DNA from: Blastococcus litoris | GTDB lineage: Bacteria > Actinomycetota > Actinomycetes > Mycobacteriales > Geodermatophilaceae | NCBI RefSeq assembly: GCF_003075095.1 | Contig: NZ_QCZF01000001.1 | Span: 496,001-560,000, forward strand | Reading direction: 5' to 3' | DNA length: 64,000 nt | Shown: piece by piece, positions 53,301 to 59,562 of the stretch | Layout: each line of letters starts with the position of its first letter | Position numbering within the stretch: position 1 is the stretch's first letter | The notes under the pieces: generated by a model | What the model saw: the letters and a program-made list of their open reading frames with translations, nothing else | Told to the model about the DNA's origin: nothing | Database searches by the model: none | Program-made: the position numbers and the translations under genes

Positions 53301-54811
53301 CCGGGTCCGCGTCGGTGTCCGGTGGAGCCGGGCACGTCGCGGTGGCGAGGGCCGGTGGCCGCACCAACGGCACCCTGTCCGGCGTCTCGTCCACCGAGGT
53401 GGCGGTGCAGACGTCCCTGGCGCTGCCGCAGATGCCGACGGGTGGCGGGATCTTCTTCTCCGTCGACGGACGGCGCTCCGACGCCGGCTACTACCGCGCG
53501 ACGGTGAAGGTGAACGCGACCGGATCGGTGAACCTGATCCTCACCCGCGGTGCGGGCGGTACGGAGACCGGGCTGCGCACCATCAAGGTCCCCGGCCTGG
53601 ACTACACGCCCGGCACCGTGCTGAACGTGCGGTTCGACGTGAGCGGCGTCGGCACCTCGACGCTCGCGGCGAAGGTCTGGGCCAAGGGCACCCCGGAGCC
53701 GGCCGGCTGGCAGAACACCGTCACCGACACGACGGCGGCCCTCCAGGCCGCGGGCACCGTCGGGTACGAGCTCTACGTGTCGGGTTCGGCGACCGCGCTG
53801 CCGGTCGTCCTCGACCTCGACGACTTCTGGGCCGGCCCCGCCGGGACCACCCCGGCGGACACCGCGCCCCCGGTCGTCGAGCCCCCGGCCAACACCGCCC
53901 CGACCGCGGCCTTCGTGCCGACGGTGACCGGGATGGGCGTGGCCGTGGACGCCACCTCGTCCTCGGACGCGGACGGCACCATCGCCGCCTACGCCTGGGA
54001 CTTCGGTGACCAGACGTCGGGGACGGGTGCGACGGCGCAGCACACCTACGCGCAGCCGGGCACGTACACGATCCGGCTCACCGTCACGGACGACGACGGC
54101 GCCACGGGCACGCGGACGCAGGAGGTCACCGTCGCCCAGCCGGGTCCCGCGCCCGAAGCCTTCGCGCTGGACGCCTTCGGGCGCTCGGTCGCGACGGGTC
54201 TGGGCACCGCCGACACCGGCGGCGACTGGACGACCGGCGGCTGGACCGGCTCGGCGTCGGTCTCCGACGGTGCGGCGCACATCGCGGTGGCGCGCGCCGG
54301 TGGCCGCTCGAACGGGTACCTGGACTCGGTCTCCGCCGACCAGGTCGCGGTGCAGCTGTCGATGCGCCTGCCGCAGATGCCCACCGGCGGCGGGATCTTC
54401 TTCTCGACGTCGGCGCGGCACACCGCTGCCGGGGAGTACCGGGCGACCACCAAGGTCACCGCGGCCGGCGGGGTCAACCTGATCCTCACCCGGGTCGTGG
54501 GCGGCGTCGAGACCAACCTCCGGTCGATCAAGGTCGGGAACCTGACCTACACGCCGGGCATGGTCCTCAACGTCCGGTTCGACGTCAGCGGCGTCGGGAC
54601 CTCGACCCTGGGGGCCAAGGTCTGGGCCGACGGGACGGCCGAGCCGGCCGAGTGGCAGACGACGGCCACCGACGCCGCGCCCGAGCTCCAGGTGGCCGGT
54701 TCGGTCGGCTTCGAGCTCTACGTCTCGGGCTCGGCGACGGCGCTGCCGCTGGTGCTCGACCTCGACGACCTGTGGGTCGGCCGCGCCGGCACCGGGCCCG
54801 TCGAGGAGTGA
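50318..54811 (+). CDS. Giant secreted beta-propeller/FN3/LamG/PKD protein 1
   Basis: A 1,497-residue exported protein. Signal peptide about 1-36 (cleavage after GTAQA). Residues ~50-440 form propeller-like repeats with recurring VYVGGEFT / IYVGGSFT / VYVGGNFT motifs (delta-60/DUF5122 type). Then an FN3-like part (~450-550), a LamG domain (~560-790; FTIEAWFQTTSRTGGKIIGF, WHHVAASLSPSGMALYVDGV), two PKD domains (~800-960; SYAWDFGDQ), an unnamed ~210-residue beta domain (~965-1185), a third PKD and a second copy of the unnamed domain (~1280-1495). No LPxTG or C-terminal membrane anchor, so it is released or held non-covalently. Probably binds glycan; enzyme activity not evident. ATG at 50318 preferred to a start 51 bases upstream. 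Confidence 0.85.
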   Translation: MYGRVAAWPKVAVAGLLSTLLAIGTLGTLLAGTAQADTAPADPANPATPATVSADPLPTVQIDGVAWSQVVVGNTVYVGGEFTTARPAGAAPGVNTVPRNNLLAYDIRTGELITSFAPSLNAQVKTVAASPDGTRIYVGGSFTVADGQPRYRIAAYDTATGQLATEFTPGFSQQVKALAVTNDAVYVGGNFTWSGTETRTRLAAYSRSNGALLPWAPAADAQVQTLAVSPDASKVYAGGSFTKLTSPTGASQTARGLGAIDAVTGEPLPFTAGTVINNTGSSASVTGISVDADTVYASGYTYGPGTLEGVVAADVNTGAVKWIDDCHGDTYSVWASGTSAYVAGHPHVCSNIGGFPQTEPWSFYRGIAFSKAAVGKVGTETGNFVGQPAPQLLTWFPDIKAGTYTGQSQGPWNVSGNSQYVVYGGEFPGVDGVAQQGLVRFAVRPLAPNKVGPDNNPELQPVVRSVVGGTARVTWQATHDQDNEILTYRVYRDGNTTVPVYEVTQASTFWKRPTLSFVDGNLTAGSHRYRVTASDPLGNVVSTPWTTVEVGAPGTGGVSYADNVLLDGAQNHWRLGEASGTVAEDSAGTSDLAVRGSTLTPGRAGAISGDPDTAIQFYGQSNNGTPRGFLATTTAIPGPNEFTIEAWFQTTSRTGGKIIGFGNRTTGNSTGYDRHVYMDASGRVLFGVYPGQERIVNSTATFNDGKWHHVAASLSPSGMALYVDGVLVGSRTDTTVAQAYTGYWRVGGDSSWSGNAYFTGLIDEPAVYPQALPADRVRAHYTLGTTGKPANMAPTATFTSTVTDLAASFDAASSLDTDGTIASYAWDFGDQTSGTGATAQHTYAQAGTYTVRLTVTDDKGATGTTTRQVTATAPRVNEAPTAAFTTAVTDLAVRVDGSGSADTDGTIASYAWDFGDQASGTGATAQHTYAQAGTYTVRLTVTDDKGATGTTTRQVTVTDPPAGPRAVAQDAFERSVASGLGTADAGGDWTTGGWTGSASVSGGAGHVAVARAGGRTNGTLSGVSSTEVAVQTSLALPQMPTGGGIFFSVDGRRSDAGYYRATVKVNATGSVNLILTRGAGGTETGLRTIKVPGLDYTPGTVLNVRFDVSGVGTSTLAAKVWAKGTPEPAGWQNTVTDTTAALQAAGTVGYELYVSGSATALPVVLDLDDFWAGPAGTTPADTAPPVVEPPANTAPTAAFVPTVTGMGVAVDATSSSDADGTIAAYAWDFGDQTSGTGATAQHTYAQPGTYTIRLTVTDDDGATGTRTQEVTVAQPGPAPEAFALDAFGRSVATGLGTADTGGDWTTGGWTGSASVSDGAAHIAVARAGGRSNGYLDSVSADQVAVQLSMRLPQMPTGGGIFFSTSARHTAAGEYRATTKVTAAGGVNLILTRVVGGVETNLRSIKVGNLTYTPGMVLNVRFDVSGVGTSTLGAKVWADGTAEPAEWQTTATDAAPELQVAGSVGFELYVSGSATALPLVLDLDDLWVGRAGTGPVEE
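52763..53185 (+). repeat. 165-bp near-identical direct repeat within giant gene 1
   Basis: Copies at 52763-52927 and 53021-53185, period 258 bases, encode the core of two successive PKD domains and differ by about one base (CAGACG versus CAGGCG in the dipeptide after FGD). The intervening sequence is less conserved, which points to recent duplication or gene conversion of this segment. Confidence 0.85.
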
Positions 54812-54815
54812 CTCT

Positions 54816-54857
54816 CCGGGAGGGGCGTGGTGACCTCGGTCACCACGCCCCTCCCGG
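54816..54857 (+). terminator. Strong terminator after giant gene 1
   Basis: A perfect 19-base stem: 54816-54834 (begins CCGGGAGGGGCG) pairs with 54839-54857 (ends CGCCCCTCCCGG), loop CTCG, beginning four bases after the stop. No T-run. It insulates the glycan cluster from the giant gene. Confidence 0.85.
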
Positions 54858-54998
54858 ACACGCGACGGCCGTCCTCACATCGGGGTGAACGGCCGCCGCT
54901 CGCATTGACGCCACGGTGACTCACTGTGAAGGTGAGTGCTCCTGACCGGCGAGGGCCCGACGAAGGGCCTGGTGGGCGTCGGAAAAGACAACCGCACG

Positions 54999-55024
54999 GT
55001 GACAAACCAGTCACAGACTGTCAC
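54999..55024 (+). promoter_or_regulatory. GTGAC/GTCAC repeat array before the glycan-cluster gene
   Basis: GTGAC (54999-55003), GTCAC (55010-55014) and GTCAC (55020-55024): an inverted pair followed by a direct copy at 10-base spacing, just before the ribosome site GGGGGAG and the ATG at 55041. Helically phased half-sites suggest a regulator. A further GTGACTCACTGTGA lies at 54917-54930. The rest of 54858-55040 shows nothing else. Confidence 0.45.
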
Positions 55025-55040
55025 GAAGTTCGGGGGAGTC

Positions 55041-56534
55041 ATGCTGCTCGACCACAAGCAGCGGGATGCCGGACTGGCGCCCTCGACCGGCGTCGCGTCC
55101 GCCGGTCGCACCTCGCCCCAGCCCGACGTCCGCCGTTCCTCGCCGGCGTGGGTCCGCCGGTACGCACTCGTCCTGGTCGCGTTCGAGTCCCTCGCCGCGT
55201 CGGTGGCGGGCGCCGCGGTCCTGCTGACCCGGCCCGGCGGCATCAACACCTCGAGCAGCCTGTTCTGGGCGACGCTCGTCCTCGTCCCCCTCTGGCCGGC
55301 GCTGCTGGCCTTCACCGGCGCCCACTCCGAGCGGGTCTTCGGCACGGGCAGCGACGAGTACCGCCGGGTCGGCCGCGCCGGCCTCCTGGTGCTGGCCCTC
55401 GTCGGGTTCAGCAGCTACGCCCTGGCGCTCGACCTCAGCCGCGCGCTGGTCGTCCTCGCCCTGCCCGCCCTCACGGTCGTGACCCTGCTCGGCCGCTACG
55501 TGGCCCGGACCCAGCTGCGCCGGCTGCGCGCGGTCGGGCGCTGCACCAAGCGGGTGATCGTGGTCGGCCGCGGTGGAGCGGTGCTCGAGCTCGTCCGCCG
55601 CCTCCAGCGCGAGCACTACGCGGGCCTCGACGTCGTCGCCGCCTGCGTGACACCCGACGACCGGGCCCGGGTGGGGGAGCAGGCGGGTGTTCCCGTCGGC
55701 GGACTGGACGACGTCCTGTCCCTGGCGGCGGAGCTGAACGTCGACACCATCGCCGTCACGTCCGCCAGCGAGACCGCCGCCCAGTACCTGCGGCAGCTGT
55801 CCTGGCAGCTGGAGGGCACCGGCATCGAGCTCCTGGTGGCGCCCGGCCTGATCGAGGTCGCCGGCCCGCGGCTGCACATCCGCCCCTTCGAGGGGCTGCC
55901 CCTCCTCTCGGTCGAGCAGCCCTGCCTCGAGGGCTGGCGCCGGGTGGTCAAGGGCGGGGTGGACCGCTGCGCCGCCGCCCTGGCGGTGCTGGTCCTGGCG
56001 CCGGTCCTGGTCGTGCTCGCGCTCGCCGTCCGGTTCACCAGCACCGGGCCCGTCCTCTACCGGCAGGAGCGGGTGGGCCTCGGGGGCCGCACGTTCACCA
56101 TGCTGAAGTTCCGGAGCATGGTGGCCGACGCCGACCAGCGCCTGGGCGACCTGCTGCCGGGCAACATCTCCGACGGGCTGCTGTTCAAGATGCGCGCCGA
56201 CCCGCGGGTCACGCCGCTGGGCCGGTGGCTGCGCCGTCTGTCGCTCGACGAGCTGCCGCAGCTGTTCAACATCCTGGGCGGCTCGATGTCGCTGGTCGGT
56301 CCCCGGCCGCCGCTTCCCGGCGAGGTGGCGAAGTACGACACCTCGGTGAGCCGGCGGCTCCTGGTCAAGCCGGGCCTGACCGGCCTGTGGCAGATCTCCG
56401 GGCGCAGCGACCTCTCCTGGGAGGAGTCGGTCCGGCTGGACCTCCGCTACGTCGAGAACTGGTCGCTCGCCCTCGACCTGCTCATCCTCTGGAAGACCGC
56501 CCGCGCGGTCCTCTCCCGCTCCGGCGCCTACTGA
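55041..56534 (+). CDS. Polyprenyl-phosphate sugar-1-phosphate transferase (WbaP/CpsE type)
   Basis: A 497-residue initiating enzyme of exopolysaccharide or capsule synthesis that moves a sugar-1-phosphate from a nucleotide sugar to undecaprenyl/decaprenyl phosphate. Four N-terminal membrane helices (about 35-150), a CoA-binding-like domain (about 175-300; KRVIVVGRGGAVLELVRRLQ), a fifth hydrophobic helix (about 310-335) and the catalytic bacterial-sugar-transferase domain with YRQERVGLGGRTFTMLKFRS, RLSLDELPQLFNILGGSMSL and VGPRPPLPGEV. UDP-glucose from GalU is a possible donor. ATG at 55041 with GGGGGAG upstream. First gene of the cluster. Confidence 0.94.
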   Translation: MLLDHKQRDAGLAPSTGVASAGRTSPQPDVRRSSPAWVRRYALVLVAFESLAASVAGAAVLLTRPGGINTSSSLFWATLVLVPLWPALLAFTGAHSERVFGTGSDEYRRVGRAGLLVLALVGFSSYALALDLSRALVVLALPALTVVTLLGRYVARTQLRRLRAVGRCTKRVIVVGRGGAVLELVRRLQREHYAGLDVVAACVTPDDRARVGEQAGVPVGGLDDVLSLAAELNVDTIAVTSASETAAQYLRQLSWQLEGTGIELLVAPGLIEVAGPRLHIRPFEGLPLLSVEQPCLEGWRRVVKGGVDRCAAALAVLVLAPVLVVLALAVRFTSTGPVLYRQERVGLGGRTFTMLKFRSMVADADQRLGDLLPGNISDGLLFKMRADPRVTPLGRWLRRLSLDELPQLFNILGGSMSLVGPRPPLPGEVAKYDTSVSRRLLVKPGLTGLWQISGRSDLSWEESVRLDLRYVENWSLALDLLILWKTARAVLSRSGAY

Positions 56535-56665
56535 CCCGGAGCTGCTCACTCCCCGGAGGGGGAAGGGGCAGCGCGGAAGGACCCGCACCCCCTAGCGTCA
56601 GCGTCGACGCCGCGTCCCGCCCCGCCGGGACCAGCCCGCCCGAACGCCGACCGAACGGACCTCAC

Positions 56666-57856
56666 GTGCAAGCCCTGAGCATCGCCATGGTCGGCACCCG
56701 CGGTGTCCCGGCCCGGTACGGGGGCTTCGAGACCGCGGTGGAGGAGGTCGGCCGCAGGCTGGCCGCCGCCGGGCACCGCGTGGTCGTCTACTGCCGGACG
56801 GCCGGCGACGACCGTCCCGAGCGGTACCTGGGCATGGAGCTCGTGCACCTCCCGGCCGCCCGCAAGCGCTCGCTGGAGACCCTGAGCCACTCGGCGCTCT
56901 CCGTGCTGCACCTGCTCCGGCACCGCACCGACGCCGCGTTCGTCTTCAACGCCGCCAACGCCCCGCTGCTGCCGCTCGTCCGCGCGGCCGGCATCCCGGT
57001 CGCCACCCACGTCGACGGCCTGGAGTGGCGCCGGGCCAAGTGGGGCGGCGCCGGGCGGCGCTACTACCGGGCCGCCGAGGCGCTGGCCGTGCGGTGGAGC
57101 GACGCGCTCATCGCCGACGCCCAGGGGATCGCCGACTACTACCGCCGCGAGTTCGACGCGCCCACGACGCTGCTCACGTACGGGGCGCCGCTCGTCGCGC
57201 CCGGCACCGAGCGGCTGGCCGAGCTCGGGCTCGAGCCGGGTGGCTACCACCTGGTCGTCGCGCGCTTCGAGCCGGAGAACCACGTCGACGTCATCGTCGA
57301 CGGCTACCGCCGCAGCGGTGCGCGCAAGCCGCTCGTCGTGGTCGGCTCGGCTCCCTACGCCGACGAGTACACCGCGCGCGTGCACGGCCTCGCCGACGAG
57401 CGGGTGCGCTTCCTCGGCGGGGTCTGGGACCAGGTCCAGCTCGACGCGCTCTACGCCCACTCGGCCACGTACCTGCACGGGCACTCGGTCGGCGGCACCA
57501 ATCCCTCGCTGCTGCGCGCCCTGGGCGCCGGGGCCGCGGTCCTCGCCTTCGACGTGGACTTCAACCGCGAGGTGGCCGGTGCGTCGGGCCGGTACTTCGC
57601 CGGCCCGGACGACGTCGCGGCCCTCGTGACCGCCGCCGAGGCCGACCCCGCGGGCACCGAGCAGGCCGGGCGGCTCGCCCGCCGGCTCGCGGCGAGCTAC
57701 GACTGGGACGACGTCGCGGCCGGCTACGAGCGGCTGGCCGCCCGCCTGGCCGCCGGCGACGTCCCTGCCACCCGTCCGAGCGGTCGCCGCCGGGCCGCGG
57801 CCGGCGGCCCCGCCGCCGAGCTCGTACCCACCCCCGGCCCCGGAGGGCACCCATGA
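56666..57856 (+). CDS. DUF1972/GT4-type glycosyltransferase
   Basis: A 396-residue cytoplasmic glycosyltransferase. It opens with the DUF1972 signature MVGTRGVPARYGGFETAVEE (about residues 9-28) and continues with a GT-B fold: VATHVDGLEWRRAKWGGAGR, LVVARFEPENHVDVIVDGYR and YLHGHSVGGTNPSLLRALGA (the nucleotide-sugar acceptor block with the conserved acid replaced by N-P-S-L-L context, as usual for this subfamily). A Pro/Arg/Ala tail ends it. It likely adds a sugar to the lipid-linked primer made by the preceding enzyme. The 131 bases before it (56535-56665) show nothing distinctive. GTG start. Confidence 0.9.
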   Translation: MQALSIAMVGTRGVPARYGGFETAVEEVGRRLAAAGHRVVVYCRTAGDDRPERYLGMELVHLPAARKRSLETLSHSALSVLHLLRHRTDAAFVFNAANAPLLPLVRAAGIPVATHVDGLEWRRAKWGGAGRRYYRAAEALAVRWSDALIADAQGIADYYRREFDAPTTLLTYGAPLVAPGTERLAELGLEPGGYHLVVARFEPENHVDVIVDGYRRSGARKPLVVVGSAPYADEYTARVHGLADERVRFLGGVWDQVQLDALYAHSATYLHGHSVGGTNPSLLRALGAGAAVLAFDVDFNREVAGASGRYFAGPDDVAALVTAAEADPAGTEQAGRLARRLAASYDWDDVAAGYERLAARLAAGDVPATRPSGRRRAAAGGPAAELVPTPGPGGHP

Positions 57857-58680
57857 GCGCGACCCCCGACACCGATCCGCGGATCTCCCTGCCGACCCAG
57901 CGGGCCGACCGCGCGGGGGAGAACACGCCGCAGAGCCCGCCTCCGCGACCGGCACCGGAGTCCATCGGTGCCACGCTGCGGCGGCTCTCCTCGGCGCAGA
58001 AGGGTGCGAAGGGCGCCCCCGCGTACTCGCGCTTCGTCAACCGCAAGCTCGGCCGGGTGCTCGCGGCGCTGGCCTTCCACGCCGGCCTGACGCCGAACGC
58101 GGTGACCGCGATCAGCGCCGCCTCCACCTTCACCGGCATCGCGCTGCTGGCGCTCGTGAGCCCGTCCTGGGGACTCGGCATCGCCGTCACCGCCTGCCTG
58201 GTGCTCGGCTACGCGTTCGACGCGGCCGACGGCCAGCTGGCCCGCCTGCGCGGCGGCGGCAGCCCCGCGGGGGAGTGGCTGGACCACATGGTGGACGCGG
58301 TGAAGATCTCCAGCCTGCACCTCGCCCTGCTGGTCGGCGCCTACCGCTTCGAGCTCGTGGAGCGGGGGCCGTGGCTGCTCGTCCCGATGGGGTTCACCGT
58401 CGTGGCCGCCGTCCTGTTCTTCGGCACCATCCTCAACGAGGCGCTGCGCGAGCGGCACGGTGCCGCGACCCGCGCTCAGCCGACCGGTGAGCGACCCAGC
58501 GTGCTGCGCTCGCTGCTCGTCGCCCCCACCGACTACGGCCTGCTCTGCCTCGTGTTCCTCCTGCTCGGCGCGCCCGCCGTCTTCTACGGTGCGTACTCGT
58601 TCCTGTTCGCTGCCACCGCGGGCTACCTGGCACTGGCCTGCGTCAAGTGGTTCCGGGAGATCGGACGGTTGCCACGATGA
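57853..58680 (+). CDS. CDP-alcohol phosphatidyltransferase family protein
   Basis: A 275-residue integral membrane enzyme. The signature D-G-x2-A-R-x8-G-x3-D-x3-D is present as AADGQLARLRGGGSPAGEWL then DHMVDA (about residues 120-146). Helices follow at about 75-115, 150-190 and 215-265. The first ~55 residues are a cytoplasmic, Pro-rich extension. The family makes phospholipids or transfers phospho-polyols such as inositol or glycerol phosphate. Within a polysaccharide cluster it may build a phosphodiester-linked surface lipid or polymer; the substrates are unknown. The ATG overlaps the previous stop and the stop overlaps the next ATG (ATGA both times). Confidence 0.92.
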   Translation: MSATPDTDPRISLPTQRADRAGENTPQSPPPRPAPESIGATLRRLSSAQKGAKGAPAYSRFVNRKLGRVLAALAFHAGLTPNAVTAISAASTFTGIALLALVSPSWGLGIAVTACLVLGYAFDAADGQLARLRGGGSPAGEWLDHMVDAVKISSLHLALLVGAYRFELVERGPWLLVPMGFTVVAAVLFFGTILNEALRERHGAATRAQPTGERPSVLRSLLVAPTDYGLLCLVFLLLGAPAVFYGAYSFLFAATAGYLALACVKWFREIGRLPR

Positions 58681-59357
58681 GCCGCGAAGAGACCAGCACC
58701 GCCGACCCGTCCGCCGACGTCCCGGACGCGGGCGCCAGGCGCACGCGCCTGCGGCTGCTGCTGGCCGCCGCGGCGGCCGTCCTCGTGGCGGCCCTGGTCG
58801 TCGTGCTGCTGGTCGTCAACGGGGACGACGACGAGCCCGCGGACCCCGCTGCGTCGCGGATCCCGGTGCCCACCGCGGCCGTGCCCTCGAGCACGGCGGC
58901 CACCACCCCGGCCGTGCCGGCCCCGACCGGTCCGGTCGTGAACGCCGACGACCTCCCGCCGGCCCTCGACCCGGTGCCGCTGGACGGCACGGCGGACGCC
59001 GGCACCGGCATCACCGCCACGCTCCCGGCCATCGAGGCGATCGAGGGCACGGGGGTCGGGCCGGGCAACGTCGCCGGGCCGGCGCTGCGCGTCACCGTGC
59101 GCATCCGGAACGGTTCCGGCGAGCCCGTCGTCCTCGACGGCGTGGCCGTCAACCTCTACACCGGCGCCGACCTGACGCCGGCGTCCCCCCTCGACGACCC
59201 GTCGCAGGAGCTGTTCACCGGGCGGCTGGAGCCCGGCGAGTCCGCGGACGGTGTCTACGTGTTCACCGTCCCCACCGACCGGCGGGACGCGGTGACCGTC
59301 GAGGTGGGCTACGGCCCGGGCGTCCCGTTCATGCGCTGGACGGGCCCCGTCGGCTGA
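58677..59357 (+). CDS. Membrane-anchored extracytoplasmic protein, DUF4352-like
   Basis: A 226-residue protein with one N-terminal membrane helix (about residues 28-48, LLLAAAAAVLVAALVVVLLV), a Pro/Thr/Ala-rich linker that is a plausible mannosylation target (about 60-90), and a C-terminal beta-sandwich domain (about 105-226) with ALRVTVRIRNGSGEPVVLDG and VNLYTGADLTPASP, like the DUF4352/Ig-like extracytoplasmic domains. Start overlaps the previous stop (ATGA), so it belongs to the glycan cluster. It may bind the polymer at the membrane surface. Confidence 0.72.
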   Translation: MSREETSTADPSADVPDAGARRTRLRLLLAAAAAVLVAALVVVLLVVNGDDDEPADPAASRIPVPTAAVPSSTAATTPAVPAPTGPVVNADDLPPALDPVPLDGTADAGTGITATLPAIEAIEGTGVGPGNVAGPALRVTVRIRNGSGEPVVLDGVAVNLYTGADLTPASPLDDPSQELFTGRLEPGESADGVYVFTVPTDRRDAVTVEVGYGPGVPFMRWTGPVG

Positions 59358-59444
59358 CGCCTCCCGTGTGTTCCGCGCCACCCTGGCGGCCGGATATCAC
59401 CGTGCGTGAGGGAAGGTTGCGAGACGGTCACGGAGAACCTCGCG

Positions 59445-59509
59445 TGATACCCGGTATCAGGCGCCCCAACCCCTGGTGGGCCGTTGCATGTAACGCTTAG
59501 TATCCGTCG
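59445..59509 (+). promoter_or_regulatory. Control region of giant protein 2: palindrome and GTRACGC motif
   Basis: TGATAC-CCG-GTATCA (59445-59459) is a 15-base palindrome, and GTAACGCTTAGTATCCGTCG (59490-59509) matches the motif found twice before giant gene 1. TAGTAT (59498-59503) may be a -10 box about 60 bases before the ATG. GGGGGAACCACC before the ATG is shared with giant gene 1. Confidence 0.5.
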
Positions 59510-59562
59510 CCCGGATCGGTCTGGTCCTCGGGCGCACGCGGAGAACAGCCGGGGGAACCACC

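Noticed and set aside
50216-54421. Long antisense open frame (over 1,400 codons) opposite giant gene 1
   Set aside because: Its translation is Arg/Gly/Val/Asp-rich and repetitive, the mirror of the repeats on the plus strand. High GC suppresses stops in this frame. No domain is recognisable.
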